DNA from: Patescibacteria group bacterium
Lineage (GTDB): Bacteria > Patescibacteriota > Patescibacteriia > JAGPKW01
Assembly (NCBI GenBank): GCA_021734125.1
Contig: JAIPJN010000007.1
Location: 1 to 32,765, forward strand
Direction of reading: 5' to 3'
DNA length: 32,765 bases
Part shown: piece by piece, positions 1 through 5,686 of the stretch
Numbering within the stretch: the stretch's first letter is position 1
Layout of the letters: the number at the start of each line of letters is the position of its first letter
Position numbers and translations under genes: made by a program
The notes under the pieces: model-generated
Told to the model about the DNA's origin: nothing
What the model saw: only the letters and a program-made list of their open reading frames with translations
The model's database searches: none

Positions 1-562
1 TTCCAATCACCCTATGATCTCTTCTTTTTGCTTCTTCCATCATTTTTTTATATGAAACAAGTTCTTTTCTATCAGAAAAACATAAAACATAAATTCTAGT
101 CATCATTATATTCTTTTCATCACCTTTAAAATATGCACCAGCAAGTTTATCGATTTCCCAAGCTACACTTTTTAAATATTTTGTATTTTCTACATGAGGA
201 CCTTTGCAAAGATCTATAAAATCCCCAGTTTTATAAAAACTAATTTCTCCATCTTCAAGTTCAGAAATAAGTTCTATTTTATAATCTTGCCCCATCTCTT
301 TCATTTTTGAAATAGCATCTTCTTTAGATATTTCTATTTTTTCAAAATCAAGTTCACTATTTATAATTTTTTTCATTTCTTCAGTAATTTTAGAAAAATC
401 ATTTTCAGAAATTTTTTCAGGAAAAACAAAATCATAATAAAATCCATTATCTATAGCAGGACCAATTCCCAATTTAACATCAGGAAATAATTTTAAAACA
501 GCAGAAGCTAAAATGTGCGACATTGAATGTCTAATAATTTCTATATTTTTATTATTGTTCAT
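1..562 (-). CDS. thrS: Threonyl-tRNA synthetase, N-terminal part (runs off window edge)
   Basis: Charges tRNA-Thr with threonine in the cytoplasm. The visible 187 residues start at the ATG at 560-562 and form the ThrRS editing domain. It has the HSMSH motif (His12, His16) and DLCKGPH (Cys119, His123), which together match the zinc-type editing pocket of bacterial ThrRS, then a stretch ending RRDHRVIG that leads into the class II catalytic core. The catalytic core lies beyond base 1. The N-terminal TGS domain of the E. coli enzyme is absent: the protein begins directly at the editing domain. A T-box leader lies immediately upstream and very likely controls the gene. Family assignment is firm; the truncation is only the window edge. 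Confidence 0.95.
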   Translation of the reverse strand, partial: MNNNKNIEIIRHSMSHILASAVLKLFPDVKLGIGPAIDNGFYYDFVFPEKISENDFSKITEEMKKIINSELDFEKIEISKEDAISKMKEMGQDYKIELISELEDGEISFYKTGDFIDLCKGPHVENTKYLKSVAWEIDKLAGAYFKGDEKNIMMTRIYVLCFSDRKELVSYKKMMEEAKRRDHRVIG

Positions 563-581
563 ATTTTTTTAATTAATTTAT

Positions 582-756
582 ATAAAATAAAAAATCTCAT
601 CTTAAAATTTAAAAGAATAACTTTTAAATTCTAGGACGAGATTTCCCGCGGTTCCACCTAAATTCCTTGAAAAAATCAAGGCACTCTAGATATTTTTTAT
701 CTAAATTTAGCCAAAAGGTATATCTTATCAGATATAATAGAGTTGGTAGCTCCATC
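582..756 (-). promoter_or_regulatory. T-box riboswitch leader of thrS
   Basis: Read on the minus strand, bases 659-645 give AGGTGGAACCGCGGG, a close match to the conserved T-box (AGGGUGGNACCGCG). It is followed by a CCTA that pairs with TAGG to form the antiterminator with its seven-base UGGAACC bulge. The UGGA in the bulge would pair with an acceptor end UCCA. Upstream are short hairpins, including GAG-CTACCAA-CTC (752-740), TATATCT-GATA-AGATATA and CCTTGA-TTTTTT-TCAAGG. Two ACC triplets (747-745 and 719-717) are candidate threonine specifier codons. The antiterminator overlaps a long terminator that ends just before thrS. Uncharged tRNA-Thr would be expected to favour read-through into thrS. 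Stem I looks short and I cannot place the specifier loop with certainty. Confidence 0.88.
593..643 (-). terminator. T-box-controlled intrinsic terminator of thrS
   Basis: On the minus strand the arms begin with AATCTC and end with GAGATT. They pair over about 23 positions with one mismatch (counting G-U pairs), close on a TTATT loop and are followed by TTTTTTATTTT. The 5' arm contains the CGTCCTAG segment that the antiterminator also needs, so the two structures exclude each other. This is the standard layout of a transcriptional T-box. Confidence 0.88.
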
Positions 757-940
757 AATCATTTAGAATAAAAAATCTTATTTAATTGTTAAATAAATAA
801 TAACAAATAAAAATATAAAAATCAAATATTAATATAAAATAATATGGGAATGCGCCATAATGTGGGAACGCGCCGTGGCGCGTTCCTACATAAAATCTCA
901 AAATAAAATATTTTATAAAACAAAAAATCATAAAATAAAA
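757..940. other. AT-rich intergenic segment with REP-like repeats
   Basis: This segment separates the thrS leader from the promoter of the plus-strand gene. It holds a partial and a complete GC-rich palindrome (listed separately). The rest is very AT-rich and presumably contains the thrS promoter. TTGTTA at about 802 on the minus strand is a possible -35 box, but in this base composition I cannot single out a convincing hexamer pair. I see no reading frame with a ribosome-binding site. Confidence 0.5.
861..890. repeat. REP-like GC-rich palindrome, copy 1
   Basis: The arms GGAACGCGCC (865-874) and GGCGCGTTCC (877-886) pair perfectly around a GT loop. Pairing extends outward through TGT and ACA with one mismatch, giving a stem of 13 of 14 pairs. 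The element is GC-rich in a very AT-rich background and is shared almost exactly with 1437-1464. A degenerate half copy, TGGGAATGCGCCA, lies at 845-857. It has no T-run, so it is not a good terminator. It resembles the REP-type palindromes mobilised by RAYT transposases; no such transposase is in this window. Confidence 0.75.
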
Positions 941-969
941 TTGACAAAAATCAATTTTAATGGTATAAA
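941..969 (+). promoter_or_regulatory. Near-consensus sigma-70-type promoter of the plus-strand cysteine-rich gene
   Basis: The -35 box TTGACA (941-946) is perfect, the spacer is 17 bases and the -10 box is TATAAA (964-969), preceded by TG at 961-962 (extended -10). It is one of the strongest promoters seen in the window. Transcription would start near 976, giving a leader of about 55 bases before the ATG at 1032. Confidence 0.85.
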
Positions 970-1001
970 TAAAACATAAAATTCAAAATTATTTTGTAGT
1001 G

Positions 1002-1017
1002 GCCAATGATCGTTGGT
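1002..1017 (+). promoter_or_regulatory. Operator-like palindrome in the 5' leader
   Basis: CCAATGATCGTTGG (1003-1016) is an inverted repeat with one G-T pair. It lies between the predicted transcription start and the GGGAGG ribosome-binding site at 1021-1026. It could be a repressor site or a small RNA hairpin close to the ribosome-binding site. No regulator is assigned. Confidence 0.4.
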
Positions 1018-1031
1018 CTCGGGAGGAAATT

Positions 1032-1295
1032 ATGTTAACTACAAAGGCAAGAGATCTCCTTGATAGAATGGAATCAGGAGATAAAAATGTGCATTTAAAA
1101 GACGTTTTGAATGCACAACGAAAAATTAAAAGATTACCAACTGGTAATTGGCAATGTCAGTATTGTGTATACCGAGATTGTATACACAATATAACAAAAG
1201 AAGAAGATCTTCCTAAAGAAAATACTCCGGAAGGTTGGAAGCTTTTTCATAAATTTGACGGCTGCTGGGGCTGTAAAGATTATGAAAAAATATAA
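1032..1295 (+). CDS. Small cysteine-rich protein, possible C-terminal cluster of a PD-(D/E)XK-type nuclease
   Basis: The 87-residue protein starts at the ATG at 1032 because GGGAGG lies five bases upstream; an in-frame GTG at 999 has no such site. The centre reads WQCQYCVYRDC, a C-x2-C-x4-C cluster, and the end has GCWGC, so five cysteines could bind a metal. The W-x-C-x-YC-x-Y-R-x-C pattern recalls the C-terminal cysteine cluster of Cas4/RecB-like and phage PD-(D/E)XK nucleases, but no nuclease core is present. The gene has its own promoter and terminator, lies opposite to its neighbours, has visibly higher G+C and is flanked by REP-like palindromes. These features suggest a transferred cassette or a remnant with a retained regulatory unit. 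Function unknown. Confidence 0.7.
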   Translation: MLTTKARDLLDRMESGDKNVHLKDVLNAQRKIKRLPTGNWQCQYCVYRDCIHNITKEEDLPKENTPEGWKLFHKFDGCWGCKDYEKI

Positions 1296-1325
1296 AAGAC
1301 GCAATTACAATATTGCGTCTTTTTT
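1295..1325 (+). terminator. Intrinsic terminator of the cysteine-rich gene
   Basis: AAAGACGCAAT (1295-1305) pairs perfectly with ATTGCGTCTTT (1312-1322) around a six-base loop, followed by more T residues. It overlaps the stop codon of the gene at 1293-1295. Confidence 0.9.
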
Positions 1326-1382
1326 TATTAAATATATACACCCAAAAATATAAAACAAAACATTATTATTTAAAAAACATAA

Positions 1383-1410
1383 AAAATCACGCAAAATTTC
1401 ACGTGATTTT
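1383..1410 (-). terminator. Intrinsic terminator downstream of the AMP phosphorylase gene
   Basis: On the minus strand AAAATCACG and CGTGATTTT pair over nine bases around a ten-base loop and are followed by TTTTTTATG. It lies about 105 bases after the AMP phosphorylase stop, so the message would carry the REP-like palindrome at 1437-1464 in its 3' untranslated part. Confidence 0.7.
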
Positions 1411-1436
1411 AATTTAATATTTTTATTTTTATATAT

Positions 1437-1464
1437 TGTAGGAACGCGCCGTGGCGCGTTCCCA
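1437..1464. repeat. REP-like GC-rich palindrome, copy 2
   Basis: The same arms as copy 1, GGAACGCGCC (1441-1450) and GGCGCGTTCC (1453-1462), enclose the same GT loop. The left flank is TGTA and the right flank is CA followed by an A-run. The identical loop strand shows that both copies lie in the same orientation. It sits between the AMP phosphorylase stop and its terminator. Confidence 0.75.
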
Positions 1465-1514
1465 AAAATCGTACACCCACAAACAAAACACAAATTATAA
1501 ATCAAAACATTATT

Positions 1515-3017
1515 TTATTTTATATAATAAAGTTTTTTATTTTTCAATAAATCTAAAGCAACTTTAATTCTATTTTTATCTTTAGCATATAAAGTATATA
1601 ATCTATCACCTTTTGCAACTTCTTCACCTACTTTTCTATTTAAATAAACACCTGTAGATTCTGAAACTGGGCAACCAACAGCTCTTGCAACTTGATTTAA
1701 AAGTTTCATATCTATTTCAGAAATAATACCACTTTTTGGAGCATCAATATATTGTTTAACTGCACCTAAAACTAAATCTTCCGAATTAATTTTACTATAA
1801 CCACCTTGAGCTTTTATTATATCTTGCATTTTTTTCCAAGCTTCACCATTTTTTAATTGTTCTTTAGCTAATTTCTTTGCTTCATTCCCTTTTGCAAGTC
1901 CACATAAATCTATAAGTTTAGAAGATAATAAAACAACTTTTTCTTCTAAATCTTTAGGTCTTCTAGGATGTTGTTGCAAAACTCTTAACACATCTCTAGA
2001 TTCAAGAGCTGGACCAACCCCACTTCCAATAGGTTGAATAGCTTTAGTAATTTCAACATGTATTTTAATTCCAAATTTTGTAGCTACATATTCAAATTTT
2101 CTTTTAAGTTCAAGAGCAGTTTTTTGATCTGGCACTTTAGCCGTTTTACCAACAGGTATATCTATTAAAAGATGATTAATTCCCATAGCAACTTTTTTAG
2201 CCATTATACTTATAACTATTTTGGAATAAGGCTCCATAGAAATTGGGTAAGAAACTCTTATAATTCTATCATCTGCAGGAGCAAGAGATAATCCCCCACC
2301 CCAAACTAGACAAGAATTATTTTTCTTTACTAATTTTTTAATTTGATCAGCTGTAAACTCAATATCCATAATAACATTAACATCTTCACCTGTTGCAGCA
2401 GGAGAAGTTATAGCCTTAGAAAAAGTTTTAGGAATTTTTATACCTAAAGATGCTATAAGAGGAACCATTACCATAGTAGTTTCATTTCCAGGAACACCTC
2501 CAATACAATGTTTATCAGCTACTAATCCTTTAAATTTTAACATTTCACCAGTCTCAGCCATTGCTTTCGTCGTATGATAAAGTTCTAAATCAGTAGCTTT
2601 ATATATAAAAGAAGAGGCTACATAATATGTAGATAAAGTATCAGAAAATCTACCATCTGCTATATCTTTAATGATAGAATGAATTTCTTTATAATTTAAA
2701 GGCTTCCCTAATATTTTCTTTTTTAAAGCAATCATAGATTCTGGATTAACATCAGTAAAAGAAATTCTAGCAACCTCACCTTCTTTAAATTTATATTTAT
2801 CCCACATATTGGGTAAAACACCTATATGACCAACTTTTATTTTCTTTTTTGTTAAATTTACATTAGCAACAATTTCTTTTTTACCATCAATCTTAATACT
2901 AACTTTATCAGTATCTCTAATACCATTTTCCCAAGCATCAGATTCATTTAACAAAACTACAATCGCATTACCAGTAGAAACTGGATATAAAGTAGTTTTA
3001 GCATAATAAACACTCAT
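1515..3017 (-). CDS. deoA: AMP phosphorylase (thymidine phosphorylase family)
   Basis: First enzyme of the AMP pathway: AMP plus phosphate gives adenine and ribose 1,5-bisphosphate. At 500 residues it has the length of archaeal and CPR AMP phosphorylases, longer than ordinary thymidine phosphorylase because of an extra N-terminal domain (about residues 1-85). The phosphate-binding DKHCIGGVPGNETT stretch begins at residue 168. The SPAATGEDV segment follows at 205-213, and VWGGGLSLAPADD lies at about 238-250. The DKHCIGGVPGN form, in place of the DKHSTGGVGD of thymidine phosphorylases, favours the AMP-specific type. It lies 23 bases downstream of the RuBisCO gene and is probably cotranscribed with it. 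Confidence 0.94.
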   Translation of the reverse strand: MSVYYAKTTLYPVSTGNAIVVLLNESDAWENGIRDTDKVSIKIDGKKEIVANVNLTKKKIKVGHIGVLPNMWDKYKFKEGEVARISFTDVNPESMIALKKKILGKPLNYKEIHSIIKDIADGRFSDTLSTYYVASSFIYKATDLELYHTTKAMAETGEMLKFKGLVADKHCIGGVPGNETTMVMVPLIASLGIKIPKTFSKAITSPAATGEDVNVIMDIEFTADQIKKLVKKNNSCLVWGGGLSLAPADDRIIRVSYPISMEPYSKIVISIMAKKVAMGINHLLIDIPVGKTAKVPDQKTALELKRKFEYVATKFGIKIHVEITKAIQPIGSGVGPALESRDVLRVLQQHPRRPKDLEEKVVLLSSKLIDLCGLAKGNEAKKLAKEQLKNGEAWKKMQDIIKAQGGYSKINSEDLVLGAVKQYIDAPKSGIISEIDMKLLNQVARAVGCPVSESTGVYLNRKVGEEVAKGDRLYTLYAKDKNRIKVALDLLKNKKLYYIK

Positions 3018-3040
3018 AGATTTTATTTAAATTAAACTTA

Positions 3041-4369
3041 TTATTTTCCCCATTTTTTTAAAGCTTTTTGAAGCTCTTTATGAGTTTTTGCATATTCAGA
3101 AAGAGAAATATTTTTTAAACTAGCATCAATAGCTTGACGACAAGCTTTAGCTCCAGAAGCACTACCATCTGGATGACCATGAAGACCGCCTCCATAGTTG
3201 ATAATAACATTATTTCCTAATATTTCTATAAGCTTAGAAGTAAGCCCAGGATGAAGTCCACCTGAAGCAATAGGCATAGTAGGTTTTATAGAAGACCAAT
3301 TTTCTTCTAAAATATCAAAACCAGCCCAATCTTCCTTTAAAAACTCATCTATTCTTATAACATCATCTTCATCTCCATCCATTTTACCAACAACTGTCCC
3401 TGTATGAAATTGATCTATTCCTGCAAGTCTAGCAAGTTTAGCTAAAACATACATAGTCATTCCATGTTCATCATTTCTAGTAAAAGCTGAATGTCCAGCT
3501 CTATGACCATGAATAACAAGTTTTAAATCTTGTTTTCTTAAAAGTTGAACATTATCCATACCAACAGAAACAACATCAATCATAACACATTTACCTCCAT
3601 GTTTTTTAACAAATTTAGCTCTTTTTAACATTAAATCAAATGGAGCAGTTACATTAAAAACATACATTTTCTTTTCACCTGTTTCTTTTTCTACCCTTTT
3701 TTTAACCTTCATAACTTCCCTAACTCTATCTTCAAATTTATTAAAGCTTAAACTGGTTAAATTTTCATCATCTTTTATAATATCTATACCATTTGACCAA
3801 ACATCATAAGCAATCTTTCCATATTGTTTAGGAGTCATACCAACTTTAGGTTTAACAATAGATCCAATAAGAGGTCTATTTTTTATATTTAATTTTTTCC
3901 TTATACCAGAAATTCCATGATAAGGACCTTGAAAAGAATTTATATATTTTTTTGGAAATTCCAAATCTAAAAGCCTTAAATTCTTTATACATTTCATGCT
4001 AAAAACATTTCCACCAACAGAAGAAAGAAGTTGAGGAATATTTCCAAATTCAAAAAGATCTAAAGGATAAGCTATTTTAATAACAGCTTTATTTTTATCT
4101 TTTTTCATTTTATTTTCTATAGTTTTACTAACCCTAAAATAACTAGGATAGTGATCAGAAATTTCAAAAACTATAGCATGTAATCTTTCGAAAGTAGCCT
4201 TTGATAAAGTTTTTACATCAGTCCAAGTTCCAATAGAACTTTCAGCAGCAACTTTAGACGCAGAAGTTTTTATATCATCCTCTCCATTAGTTTCTAAATA
4301 ATATGTAGCAATGATATGTTTTTTTAAATCTGGTTTAAATTTTAAATCAACATAAGAAAATTTAGACAT
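3041..4369 (-). CDS. rbcL: Ribulose-1,5-bisphosphate carboxylase, form II/III-like
   Basis: Carboxylates ribulose 1,5-bisphosphate to two 3-phosphoglycerates, the last step of AMP salvage. The 442-residue chain has all the expected active-site elements: IVKPK with the catalytic Lys173; IIKDDEN with the carbamylated Lys199 and the metal ligands Asp201 and Glu202; HGHRAGH at 287-293; loop 6 TGTVVGKMDGD with Lys329; SGGLHPG at 369-375; and GGGLHGHPDG at 393-402. It therefore looks active and is not a RuBisCO-like form IV protein. Class II/III is inferred from overall resemblance to CPR enzymes and from its AMP-pathway neighbours; a tree would be needed to place it. A promoter with an extended -10 lies directly upstream and there is no small-subunit gene. 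Confidence 0.95.
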   Translation of the reverse strand: MSKFSYVDLKFKPDLKKHIIATYYLETNGEDDIKTSASKVAAESSIGTWTDVKTLSKATFERLHAIVFEISDHYPSYFRVSKTIENKMKKDKNKAVIKIAYPLDLFEFGNIPQLLSSVGGNVFSMKCIKNLRLLDLEFPKKYINSFQGPYHGISGIRKKLNIKNRPLIGSIVKPKVGMTPKQYGKIAYDVWSNGIDIIKDDENLTSLSFNKFEDRVREVMKVKKRVEKETGEKKMYVFNVTAPFDLMLKRAKFVKKHGGKCVMIDVVSVGMDNVQLLRKQDLKLVIHGHRAGHSAFTRNDEHGMTMYVLAKLARLAGIDQFHTGTVVGKMDGDEDDVIRIDEFLKEDWAGFDILEENWSSIKPTMPIASGGLHPGLTSKLIEILGNNVIINYGGGLHGHPDGSASGAKACRQAIDASLKNISLSEYAKTHKELQKALKKWGK

Positions 4370-4401
4370 ATTTTTCTTTTTAACCTTTTTAAATTACTTA
4401 A

Positions 4402-4410
4402 ATTATAACA
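4402..4410 (-). promoter_or_regulatory. Extended -10 promoter of the RuBisCO-AMP phosphorylase unit
   Basis: Minus-strand TGTTATAAT, with the TATAAT at 4402-4407, lies 32 bases before the RuBisCO start and just after the terminator of the preceding small gene. No clear -35 box is visible, as is common for TGn-type promoters. It gives the RuBisCO and AMP phosphorylase genes a start point separate from that of the isomerase. Confidence 0.65.
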
Positions 4411-4424
4411 TAAAATAAAGAAAA

Positions 4425-4446
4425 ATGCAGGAATATTTTCCTGCAT
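4425..4446 (-). terminator. Intrinsic terminator of the small acidic gene
   Basis: ATGCAGGAA and TTCCTGCAT form a nine-base stem with a four-base loop. On the minus strand the stem is followed by TTTTTC and more T residues. It begins 12 bases after the stop of the 50-residue gene and separates it from the RuBisCO promoter. Confidence 0.85.
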
Positions 4447-4457
4447 TAACTATTTTT

Positions 4458-4610
4458 TTAATATGAACTTCCGCCTATAGTATCAAAATTAATGTCTTCT
4501 TCTATTCCATCAAATTCATCTAAAGATATGTTTGGATAAAATTCATTTTCATCTTCATATTTATCAAAACTATTGATAAAATCTTCTGAAGAATTAAAAA
4601 ACTCCTTCAT
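4458..4610 (-). CDS. Small acidic protein of 50 residues, unknown
   Basis: The frame runs from the ATG at 4608-4610 to a TAA at 4458 and encodes 50 residues, rich in Asp, Glu, Phe and Asn and almost without basic residues, ending TIGGSSY. It has no membrane segment or cysteine. I do not recognise it. Support for a real gene comes from its setting: a good promoter 44 bases upstream (TTGACG, 16 bases, TGCTACAAT), a clean terminator 12 bases downstream, and a composition that matches the other acidic protein at 7700-8014. It lies between the isomerase and RuBisCO genes on the same strand but looks separately transcribed. There is no ribosome-binding site upstream; AAGGAG occurs only inside codons 2 and 3. 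Confidence 0.72.
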   Translation of the reverse strand: MKEFFNSSEDFINSFDKYEDENEFYPNISLDEFDGIEEDINFDTIGGSSY

Positions 4611-4653
4611 ATTTTATAATATTAAAATTAAAAATACTTTACTTAACAAAAAA

Positions 4654-4681
4654 ATTGTAGCACAAAAAAATAAATCGTCAA
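4654..4681 (-). promoter_or_regulatory. Promoter of the 50-residue acidic gene
   Basis: On the minus strand TTGACG (4681-4676), a 16-base spacer and TACAAT (4659-4654) preceded by TGC make a -35 plus extended -10 promoter. It lies in the gap between the isomerase stop and the small gene, with a predicted leader of about 37 bases. Confidence 0.75.
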
Positions 4682-4705
4682 CACTTTATAAAAAGCCTAT
4701 TAAAT

Positions 4706-5647
4706 CTAATCTAATAGTAAAAAGTTATAATATTTTTTTAAGTATTTTTTTACTTCTTTAGGTTTTATAATTCCAAATTCACAAATAATCCCTTTTATAA
4801 ATTTAGAAGGAACAACATCAAAAGCAAAATTTAATATTTTTAAATTAACTGGAGCATTCATCCATATTTCCTTGCTATCTCTTTGCTCAATTTTAATATT
4901 ATCTAATACATCTATTTTTAATAAAGAAGCAGCAATATAAACAGGAACATCAGAATAATATGAAGAAAGAGCCATTCCAAAACTTCCAACTTTATTAATA
5001 ATATCTCCATTTAATTTTATAGCATCAACTCCTATTATCATTTTATTCATTGTAAGATCTTTACCTGATATATCATTTATTAAAAAAGCAGAAGAAGAAT
5101 CTGGAAATAAAGTAGTTTCTATACCTATTTCAAGTAAATCTTTAGCTGTTTTTCTACCTTGATATAAAGGCCTTGTTTCTGAATTATAAACAGAAAAATC
5201 AATACCAAAATCATGAGCATTTTTTAAAACCCCAATAACAGAAGATGAATGGCAATGAACTATAATATTATCTCCATTTTTTATAAAAGCCTGTCCATAA
5301 GATTTTAAATTTTCTAAAGATCTATCAAGTAAATCTAAATAATAATCTAAAGACTTTAGTATTTCAGAAACAAGCTCATCAGTATTTTTTTTATCAAAAA
5401 TATTTATTTTAGATTCAACATATCTAATTCCATTAAAAAGTAATGGTTCAGTAGGTCTAGCATTTTTTAATAAAGTAGAAGCTTTCTTAAAATGTTTTCT
5501 AACTTCTGATATTTTAGTAAAATTTTGAGTAGAAAATTCTTTTTTTAATACAGAAAAAGAAGCTCTAGCTATATTAGTAGCGCCTTGTATTTTTATTTCT
5601 TTTATTTCTTTTGCAACCTTTTTTACCTTTTTTAAATCGCTTTTCAT
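4706..5647 (-). CDS. Ribose-1,5-bisphosphate isomerase (eIF2B-like family)
   Basis: Second enzyme of the AMP pathway: converts ribose 1,5-bisphosphate to ribulose 1,5-bisphosphate for RuBisCO. The 313-residue protein has the eIF2B alpha/beta/delta-related fold. QGATNIARA is at 21-29, HCHSSSV carries the candidate catalytic Cys132, the substrate loop NSETRPLYQGR is at 155-165 and GVDAI carries the candidate catalytic Asp208. These correspond to the cysteine and aspartate known from the Thermococcus enzyme. The related methylthioribose-1-phosphate isomerases share the fold, but the ETRPLYQGR form and the adjacent RuBisCO and AMP phosphorylase genes favour the R15P isomerase. A strong extended -10 box lies six bases from the ATG, so the message is probably leaderless. 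Confidence 0.92.
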   Translation of the reverse strand: MKSDLKKVKKVAKEIKEIKIQGATNIARASFSVLKKEFSTQNFTKISEVRKHFKKASTLLKNARPTEPLLFNGIRYVESKINIFDKKNTDELVSEILKSLDYYLDLLDRSLENLKSYGQAFIKNGDNIIVHCHSSSVIGVLKNAHDFGIDFSVYNSETRPLYQGRKTAKDLLEIGIETTLFPDSSSAFLINDISGKDLTMNKMIIGVDAIKLNGDIINKVGSFGMALSSYYSDVPVYIAASLLKIDVLDNIKIEQRDSKEIWMNAPVNLKILNFAFDVVPSKFIKGIICEFGIIKPKEVKKYLKKYYNFLLLD

Positions 5648-5653
5648 AATAAC

Positions 5654-5662
5654 ATTATACCA
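5654..5662 (-). promoter_or_regulatory. Extended -10 promoter giving a leaderless isomerase message
   Basis: Minus-strand TGGTATAAT has its last T exactly six bases before the ATG at 5647. Transcription would therefore begin at or within a base or two of the A of the start codon. There is no room for a ribosome-binding site. Confidence 0.7.
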
Positions 5663-5686
5663 TATTTAAATAATATAAATAAAAAA

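Noticed and set aside
1305-1505. Minus-strand reading frame of 66 codons
   Set aside because: It covers the terminators and the REP-like palindrome and has no ribosome-binding site or protein-like pattern.
4573-4761. Plus-strand reading frame of 62 codons
   Set aside because: It lies antisense to the 50-residue acidic gene, its promoter and the isomerase end; lysine and asparagine richness is what AT-rich DNA gives by chance.
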